5,304 nucleotides of DNA from an uncultured Caulobacterales bacterium (GTDB lineage Bacteria > Pseudomonadota > Alphaproteobacteria > Caulobacterales > Maricaulaceae), in NCBI GenBank assembly GCA_937981945.1, contig CALJNJ010000049.1, positions 1 to 5,304 of the forward strand. The letters are read 5' to 3'. Under the pieces are notes generated by a model. That model had not been told where the DNA came from and made no database searches. It worked only from the letters and a program-made list of their open reading frames with translations. This document shows, piece by piece, positions 1 through 4,150 of this stretch (within the stretch, counting starts at the first letter, position 1; the number at the start of each line of letters is the position of its first letter). The position numbers and the translations under genes are program-made.

Positions 1-203
1 CGTTCCATTTCTTCCTTCTGCTTCATGGCCTCAATCCGCCTTTTCTCGGCCTCTTTGGCCTTGCGGATTTTTTTTCGTTCTTTGGATGACGGTGACGACG
101 TCGTTGTTCCGTAATTGCTACCGCTGCCATATTGTGCCTGGGCAGGGATTGAGGTCGCCATCATGGCGATCGATGCGAGGATTAAAATTGATTTGGTTTT
201 CAT
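1..203 (-). CDS. Small exported, charged protein of unknown function (5' part only)
   Basis: The first 67 codons are visible; the gene runs off the left edge, so its full length is unknown. The start is ATG at 203-201, with a fair ribosome-binding site upstream. Residues 1-23 look like a classical Sec signal peptide: a Lys-containing n-region (MKTKS), a hydrophobic core (ILILASIAMMA) and an AQA cleavage site before QYG. Export to the periplasm is therefore likely. A short Gly/Ser/Thr/Asn-rich linker follows (about residues 24-40). From about residue 41 the chain is almost entirely Lys, Arg, Glu, Ala, Met and Gln (KERKKIRKAKEAEKRR...), which predicts a long charged helix or coiled coil. I do not recognise the family. 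It is divergent from the RNA helicase gene, so it may share regulatory DNA with it. The reading frame and signal peptide are seen directly; periplasmic location is inferred. Confidence 0.75.
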   Translation of the reverse strand, partial: MKTKSILILASIAMMATSIPAQAQYGSGSNYGTTTSSPSSKERKKIRKAKEAEKRRIEAMKQKEEME

Positions 204-209
204 AGCCGG

Positions 210-216
210 TCTCTTT
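210..216 (-). promoter_or_regulatory. Ribosome-binding site of the exported-protein gene
   Basis: On the minus strand this reads AAAGAGA, six bases before the ATG at 203. It is a moderate Shine-Dalgarno match at normal spacing and supports that start. Confidence 0.5.
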
Positions 217-248
217 GCTGAACTGATAAGAATGGCGCTGTTCTAATA

Positions 249-265
249 CGGCTTTTCCAAAACCG
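249..265. repeat. Short imperfect inverted repeat in the divergent region
   Basis: CGG-C-TTTT-CC-AAAA-CCG: the arms CGG(C)TTTT and AAAACCG are complementary apart from one unpaired C. The two-base centre is too tight for a good RNA hairpin, so a protein-binding palindrome is the likelier reading. It sits about 46 bases upstream of the exported-protein start. Function is unknown and it may be chance. Confidence 0.3.
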
Positions 266-328
266 CTTTAAACAATCAGCTCACAAACGGACACAGTTTC
301 GTGAGGCGCCTTGTTTTCATGGCCGACA

Positions 329-360
329 TACGGGGTGGACGTGAGCCCAAATACCCCGTA
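329..360. repeat. Perfect 8-bp inverted repeat (stem-loop or operator) upstream of the RNA helicase gene
   Basis: TACGGGGT at 329-336 is the exact reverse complement of ACCCCGTA at 353-360, with 16 bases between. Around it, GGCGC at 305-309 can also pair with GCGCC at 367-371, which would give a two-level stem. No T-run follows on either side, so it does not look like an intrinsic terminator. It ends 56 bases before the helicase ATG, a position that fits a structured 5' leader or a repressor site. Complementarity is seen; function is inferred. Confidence 0.5.
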
Positions 361-416
361 AGGGGCGCGCCAATGACTTAATTAGCCCGCTTTTACGGCG
401 CGAGCGAAAGATCAAT

Positions 417-2462
417 ATGACAGAAACAGCCCACCTTCACCCGGCGCTTGCGGGTGCCATTGACGCGCGCGGTTACAAAACCCTGACGCCTGTCCAAAAG
501 GCCGTGACCGAGCCCGGCCTTGAAAATAATGACCTTTTAGTCTCCGCGCAAACAGGTTCAGGTAAAACCGTCGCCTTTGGATTGGCTTTGGCGCCGACCA
601 TATTGGGCGAAGACGAATTCCTACCGCAGGCCGATAATCCGCTGGTGGTCGCTATCGCGCCGACCCGCGAATTGGCCCTGCAGGTGAAGCGCGAGCTGGA
701 TTGGCTTTTCCGTCCGGCGAAAGCCAAAATGGCCACTTGTGTCGGCGGTATGGATATGCGGGATGAAAGACGGGCTTTGGCCCGCGGCGCCCATATTGTC
801 GTGGGAACGCCGGGGCGGCTCTGCGATCATATTAAACGCGGTTCACTGGATATGTCCGACATTCGCGCGATTGTTTTGGACGAAGCTGACGAAATGCTGA
901 AAATGGGTTTCCGCGAAGAGCTTGAGCTTATCCTCGGCTCTGCTCCTGAAAACCACAGATCGCTTATGTTCAGCGCGACGGTTTCCAAATCCATCGCTCG
1001 TCTCACCCAACAATATCAATCCGACGCCGTCCGTATCAATACGGTCAGCGAAGCCCCGCAACATGTGGACATCACTTACCGCGCATTAAGCGTCAATAAA
1101 AACGACCAGGAAAATGCCATCGTTAATGTCCTGCAATATTATGATGCGAAAAATGCTATTGTCTTTGGCGATACCCGCGTGGCCGTCAACAGGATGACCC
1201 AACGCTTTAACAATCGGGGGTTTTCGGTCGTTACATTGTCGGGTGAGCTATCCCAAAAAGAACGCAGTCACGCTATTCAAGCCATGCGCGACGGACGGGC
1301 CAGAGTTTGCGTCGCAACCGATGTTGCCGCGCGAGGCCTTGATCTGCCGGATCTTGAACTGGTGATCCACGCATCCATTCCCAAAAACAGAGAAGCTCTT
1401 TTGCACCGCTCCGGCAGAACCGGCCGCGCCGGACGTAAAGGCGTCAGCGTCTTAATCGTCCCAAGCAATGGTCGGCGCCGAACGGAACGGCTATTACAAA
1501 ATGCCAATATCACAGCCGAATGGGATGCGCCGCCTTCGGCCGCTGACGTGATCGCCAAAGACAATGAACGTCTCCTCGGCTCTCTGGTTCTGGAAGACGA
1601 AGTTACGGAAGATGAGCGCCATATTGTAACGCAGCTGCTCAAGGCAGGATCCGCTGAAACCATCGCCACCTTATTTCTGCGCAATTACAGAGCCGGCCGC
1701 GCAGCCCCGGAAGAGCTTTTGGGCGTCGCCGCCTATGATCCGTCAAATGACGGAAAGCGCGAACGCAAACCGCGCAGCCGCAATGATTTTGAAAACGGGG
1801 TTTGGTTTTCATTGAATTTGGGGCGCAAGCAGAAGGCCGAGCCGCGCTGGATCCTGCCTATGCTTTGCAAGTCAGGGGAACTTAAACGCCGCGAAATCGG
1901 TGTCATTAAAATCAGCGAAAGCCGCACGTTTGTGGAAATTTCGCCGGAAGGCGTAGACCGCTTTGTGGAGGCCATCGGCCCTGACGGAAAAATCGAAAAG
2001 GCTATTACCGCCAGCCGGATTGACGGCGTTCCTGATTTTACGGAAGCCGGCAATAAGCCGGAATATAAGCCGAGGGATAAATCCAAATATCCGTCCAAGA
2101 AAAGAGATCGCAAACGGAGCGAACATCCCAAAGGTAAAGACGGTCACGGCCCCAAAACTCGCTCAGGCATCGAAACAAAACAGCCGGGGTATAAAGGCAA
2201 GTCATTGGATAAATATGACAGTAAAACAGCCCCTACCGGCGATTCTGTTTATGATCCGCACAAATTATCCAAAAAAGAAAAAGCCAAACTCAAGGCTCAA
2301 AACGGCGGGAAGATTTACCCTGATGATGGCGCGCCTAAAGGCAAAAAGCCCCATAAGAAAAAGCTGGCCGCAGCCGCGCGCCGAGCTGAGGAAAAAGGTA
2401 AACCCAAAAAACCCAAAGGCAAAAAGTCAGGACCAAAGCTCAAACGCAAAAAGCGTGACTAG
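417..2462 (+). CDS. DEAD-box ATP-dependent RNA helicase, CsdA/DeaD-like, with DbpA-type RNA-binding domain
   Basis: Cytoplasmic ATP-dependent RNA-unwinding enzyme; relatives act in ribosome assembly, mRNA decay and cold adaptation. The 681 residues carry every core motif: Q motif GYKTLTPVQ (19-27), Walker A AQTGSGKT (44-51), PTRELA (82-87), TPGR (131-134), DEAD (155-158), SAT (186-188), ATDVAARGLD (300-309) and HRSGRTGRAGR (330-340). Residues about 461-521 (GVWFSLNLGRK ... RREIGVIKI ... FVEI) match the DbpA/CsdA RNA-binding domain. From about 545 the chain becomes a hydrophilic Lys-rich tail; 21 of the last 41 residues are Lys or Arg. The start is ATG 417: the frame is open back to TGA 342-344 but contains no other usual start codon. 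No aromatic residue precedes Tyr20, so the upstream Phe of the Q motif is missing. It is convergent with, and overlaps by four bases, the acyl-ACP synthetase gene. DbpA itself is the main alternative name, but the length and tail fit CsdA/DeaD better. Specific RNA targets cannot be told. Confidence 0.95.
   Translation: MTETAHLHPALAGAIDARGYKTLTPVQKAVTEPGLENNDLLVSAQTGSGKTVAFGLALAPTILGEDEFLPQADNPLVVAIAPTRELALQVKRELDWLFRPAKAKMATCVGGMDMRDERRALARGAHIVVGTPGRLCDHIKRGSLDMSDIRAIVLDEADEMLKMGFREELELILGSAPENHRSLMFSATVSKSIARLTQQYQSDAVRINTVSEAPQHVDITYRALSVNKNDQENAIVNVLQYYDAKNAIVFGDTRVAVNRMTQRFNNRGFSVVTLSGELSQKERSHAIQAMRDGRARVCVATDVAARGLDLPDLELVIHASIPKNREALLHRSGRTGRAGRKGVSVLIVPSNGRRRTERLLQNANITAEWDAPPSAADVIAKDNERLLGSLVLEDEVTEDERHIVTQLLKAGSAETIATLFLRNYRAGRAAPEELLGVAAYDPSNDGKRERKPRSRNDFENGVWFSLNLGRKQKAEPRWILPMLCKSGELKRREIGVIKISESRTFVEISPEGVDRFVEAIGPDGKIEKAITASRIDGVPDFTEAGNKPEYKPRDKSKYPSKKRDRKRSEHPKGKDGHGPKTRSGIETKQPGYKGKSLDKYDSKTAPTGDSVYDPHKLSKKEKAKLKAQNGGKIYPDDGAPKGKKPHKKKLAAAARRAEEKGKPKKPKGKKSGPKLKRKKRD
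2337..2426 (+). repeat. Two exact 12-bp direct repeats inside the helicase Lys-rich tail
   Basis: AAAGGCAAAAAG occurs at 2337-2348 and again at 2415-2426, both in frame and both encoding Lys-Gly-Lys-Lys (residues 641-644 and 667-670). The repeat probably reflects the low-complexity tail growing by small duplications, or simple codon re-use, rather than a regulatory site. Confidence 0.5.
2459..2462. other. Palindromic CTAG holding the stop codons of both convergent genes
   Basis: Read on the plus strand, TAG at 2460-2462 ends the RNA helicase. Read on the minus strand, TAG at 2461-2459 ends the acyl-ACP synthetase. The two genes therefore overlap by exactly one palindromic tetramer, and no terminator can lie between them without sitting in coding sequence. 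Confidence 0.9.
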
Positions 2463-4036
2463 GCCACAGATTCTTTTGCGATATTTGTAATCGAAACATA
2501 GTCCAATTTGCCGGTCCCTAAGATCGGCATGGTCTCGACCGTCACAAACTTCTTAGGAACGGAAATCTCCGGCACGCCATGTGTTTGTGCCCAGCTTAAT
2601 AATTCCTGACGCTTGGGATTTGGATGTTCTGTCACCAGAATTATGCGTTCCCCTTTTCGTTTATCAGGAACGATTGCAGCAGCATGCATATGATCGGGCC
2701 AAATGGCCGAGGCGCAGTTTTCAACAACCGCCAATGACACCATTTCGCCGCCAATTTTAGCAAAGCGTTTAATGCGCCCGCGAATAACATAATAGCCTTC
2801 ATCATCAACGGAGACCACATCGCCCGTATTATGCCACCCGTCTTTAATCGGCACGACTTCACCCGGATTATCCGGCGAAATATAACCTTTCATAATATTC
2901 GGCCCCTTCACCCACAGACAGCCCGCATTTTCCAAGCCTTCGACCGGCTCGATACGGGATTCGATCCCGGGGAGCATTTTGCCGATGGTTCCTGCCCGTA
3001 TGTCGCCCGGCTGATTAGCCGCCAAAACCGGCGCGCATTCGGTTACCCCATAACCTTCCAATACTTCGCAAGTATGTTTTTGTTCCGCGATACGCCGGGT
3101 TTCTTCGCGCACACGTTCGGCGCCGCAAACGGCGATGCGCAAAGACTTCAATCCGTCTTCACCGCTGGCCCGCATATATTGCTGTAAAAAAGTATCGGTC
3201 GCAAAAAGAACCGTCGATTGCGTTTTCTGAATTCTTTGCGCAATGGTTTTGGTCTGTAGCGGTGACGGGTGCAGTACGACCGGATAACCATCAATCAGCG
3301 GCCATAAGGTCGCCGCGGTCAGGCCATAACAATGAAACGTCGGCAGCGGGTTGAAAAATTTATCCCCGTCTTTCAGCTCAACATGCTGATCAATTTGCTC
3401 AATATTAGCGAGCAGATTAGCGTGGGTCAGTACCACACCTTTTGGCGCGCCCTCTGTCCCTGACGTGAACAGAATAACGGCTGTATCATCAGGCTTTCGG
3501 TTCGGCGTGAATATACCCGGCATTAAAGGGGCCAGAACTGCACGCATTTTTCCGCTCAACCCGATCTGTTCTTTCATATCCTCAAGATAAACGAAATTCA
3601 TGACGTCCGAGAGCGATGCGACTAAATCTGACAGACCTGCCAGTTCAATAAATTTGTGGGCTGTTATAACGGTTTTAAACGGCGCGGTTTTAGCAGCGGC
3701 TTTGAGGTTTTTGACACCGCCCGTAAAATTTAGCATGGCGGGCGTGCGGCCGGCTGCGTGAACCGTAAAGAGCGCAATAATTGCCCCCGCCCCTGTCGGT
3801 AACAGAATACCCACATTTTCGCCGGTGCCCGTTAATTTTCGGAGCGGATCGGAAAGCGCGAAGGCCGCCCTTTGAATTTCGTTATAAGTTAAAGTCCGGC
3901 CGTCACCATCGGTCAAAATAGCTTTGTCCGGCCCATGTGTTTTGCGCGCCTGTAAAAATGCTTGGAGTATATTTCGGCGAATACGTTTTTTCGCCGGCTC
4001 CGATAATTCTTCAGATTTTAAAAATAATGTTTCCAA
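2459..4036 (-). CDS. Stand-alone acyl-ACP synthetase (AMP-forming), Aas C-terminal-domain type
   Basis: ANL-superfamily ligase expected to join free fatty acids to acyl carrier protein through an acyl-AMP intermediate, for recycling or scavenging acyl chains into membrane lipid. Counting from TTG 4036 (525 residues), motifs are: P-loop LFTSGTEGAPKG (about 189-200), FHCYGLT (234-240), YGVTECAPV (329-337), KGPNIMKGY, GWHNTGDV (400-407, Asp406), GRIKRFAKIGGEMVS (420-434) and GTGKLDY (507-513, with the catalytic-type Lys510). FNPLPTFHCYGLT, LEGYGVTECAPV, KRFAKIGGEMVSL and HGVPE...VP are signatures I know from E. coli Aas, and distinguish it from ordinary acyl-CoA ligases. Aas is about 719 residues with an N-terminal PlsC-like acyltransferase. 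That domain is absent here, and an in-frame TAA at 4060-4058 closes the frame just upstream. No membrane segment is evident. No ATG or GTG is available: TTG 4042 and TTG 4036 are the candidates, and spacing from the ribosome-binding site favours 4036. Acyl-CoA rather than acyl-ACP product cannot be excluded by sequence alone. Confidence 0.9.
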   Translation of the reverse strand: METLFLKSEELSEPAKKRIRRNILQAFLQARKTHGPDKAILTDGDGRTLTYNEIQRAAFALSDPLRKLTGTGENVGILLPTGAGAIIALFTVHAAGRTPAMLNFTGGVKNLKAAAKTAPFKTVITAHKFIELAGLSDLVASLSDVMNFVYLEDMKEQIGLSGKMRAVLAPLMPGIFTPNRKPDDTAVILFTSGTEGAPKGVVLTHANLLANIEQIDQHVELKDGDKFFNPLPTFHCYGLTAATLWPLIDGYPVVLHPSPLQTKTIAQRIQKTQSTVLFATDTFLQQYMRASGEDGLKSLRIAVCGAERVREETRRIAEQKHTCEVLEGYGVTECAPVLAANQPGDIRAGTIGKMLPGIESRIEPVEGLENAGCLWVKGPNIMKGYISPDNPGEVVPIKDGWHNTGDVVSVDDEGYYVIRGRIKRFAKIGGEMVSLAVVENCASAIWPDHMHAAAIVPDKRKGERIILVTEHPNPKRQELLSWAQTHGVPEISVPKKFVTVETMPILGTGKLDYVSITNIAKESVA

Positions 4037-4043
4037 CCCCAAA

Positions 4044-4051
4044 CTCTCTTT
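4044..4051 (-). promoter_or_regulatory. Ribosome-binding site that decides the TTG start of the acyl-ACP synthetase
   Basis: The minus strand reads AAAGAGAG here. The nearest TTG (4042-4040) is only one base away, too close for normal initiation. The second TTG (4036-4034) lies seven bases away, which is near ideal. This is why the later TTG is preferred, although the protein changes by only two residues. Confidence 0.5.
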
Positions 4052-4066
4052 TGTAGTTTACGTCGC

Positions 4067-4095
4067 ACACTAGACCGGATTTGCTTCGCGCGCAA
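4067..4095 (-). promoter_or_regulatory. Weak candidate sigma-70-type promoter for the acyl-ACP synthetase gene
   Basis: On the minus strand TTGCGC (4095-4090) and TAGTGT (4072-4067) are separated by 17 bases, the standard spacing. Each hexamer matches the consensus only partly. The position, about 30 bases before the TTG start, is plausible. This is a pattern guess only. Confidence 0.2.
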
Positions 4096-4117
4096 AATAT
4101 TAGCACGTCCTTTACAT

Positions 4118-4150
4118 ATGCGGCTCAGCGCGCCAACACGCCGTCCATGA
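4118..4150 (+). CDS. Possible ten-codon leader ORF overlapping the recQ start
   Basis: ATG at 4118 opens a frame encoding MRLSAPTRRP that stops at TGA 4148-4150, overlapping the recQ ATG as ATGA. That arrangement is typical of translational coupling, which would suit recQ because its own start lacks a Shine-Dalgarno sequence. The leader ORF also lacks a good ribosome-binding site, and an ORF this short arises easily by chance. There is no run of one amino acid to suggest attenuation. Confidence 0.2.
   Translation: MRLSAPTRRP

Larger units (their letters stand above)
204..416. promoter_or_regulatory. Divergent promoter/leader region between exported-protein and RNA helicase genes
   Basis: These 213 bases separate two divergent genes, so both promoters should lie here. 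I could not assign a convincing -35/-10 pair to either strand. What can be seen is an AT-rich inverted repeat near 249-265, a perfect 8-bp inverted repeat at 329-336/353-360, the palindrome GGCGCGCC at 364-371, and CGTGAG twice exactly 40 bases apart (300-305 and 340-345). The helicase ATG at 417 is preceded only by a weak GAAAGA (406-411) as a possible ribosome-binding site. No coding potential is evident. Confidence 0.5.
4043..4146. promoter_or_regulatory. Divergent promoter region between acyl-ACP synthetase and recQ
   Basis: About 104-110 bases separate the two divergent starts, so both promoters must be packed here. A 5-bp inverted repeat, TTTGC (4080-4084) and GCAAA (4092-4096), lies near the middle. 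I find no alphaproteobacterial LexA box (GTTC-N7-GTTC), so there is no visible sign of SOS control of recQ. No clear ribosome-binding site precedes the recQ ATG. Confidence 0.4.

Noticed and set aside
311..336. Promoter for the RNA helicase using TTGTTT as -35
   Set aside because: No acceptable -10 hexamer occurs at 16-18 bases spacing; the region there is the G-rich arm of the inverted repeat.
373..381. Minimal ORF ATG-ACT-TAA in the helicase leader
   Set aside because: Two codons with no ribosome-binding site; expected by chance in a leader of this length.
1277..1684. A 135-residue open frame on the minus strand
   Set aside because: It lies wholly inside the helicase gene opposite motifs V and VI, is rich in Arg and Ser as expected of an antisense shadow, and resembles no known protein.
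2444..2456. Possible terminator hairpin ACGC-AAAAA-GCGT at the end of the helicase gene
   Set aside because: The stem is only four base pairs, it lies inside coding sequence, and no T-run follows on the plus strand; the minus-strand side is also unconvincing.
1963..2490. A 175-residue open frame on the plus strand in another frame of the helicase tail, running past its stop
   Set aside because: It overlaps the DbpA-type domain and Lys-rich tail, whose A-rich codons keep the alternate frame open. Its protein has no recognisable motif, and it would also overlap the end of the acyl-ACP synthetase gene.
2831..3187. A 118-residue open frame on the plus strand opposite the acyl-ACP synthetase
   Set aside because: It is antisense to conserved ligase motifs (YGVTECAP, GWHNTGD) that explain the sequence fully.
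4043..4146. LexA/SOS box upstream of recQ
   Set aside because: No GTTC-N7-GTTC or related pattern is present in the intergenic region.
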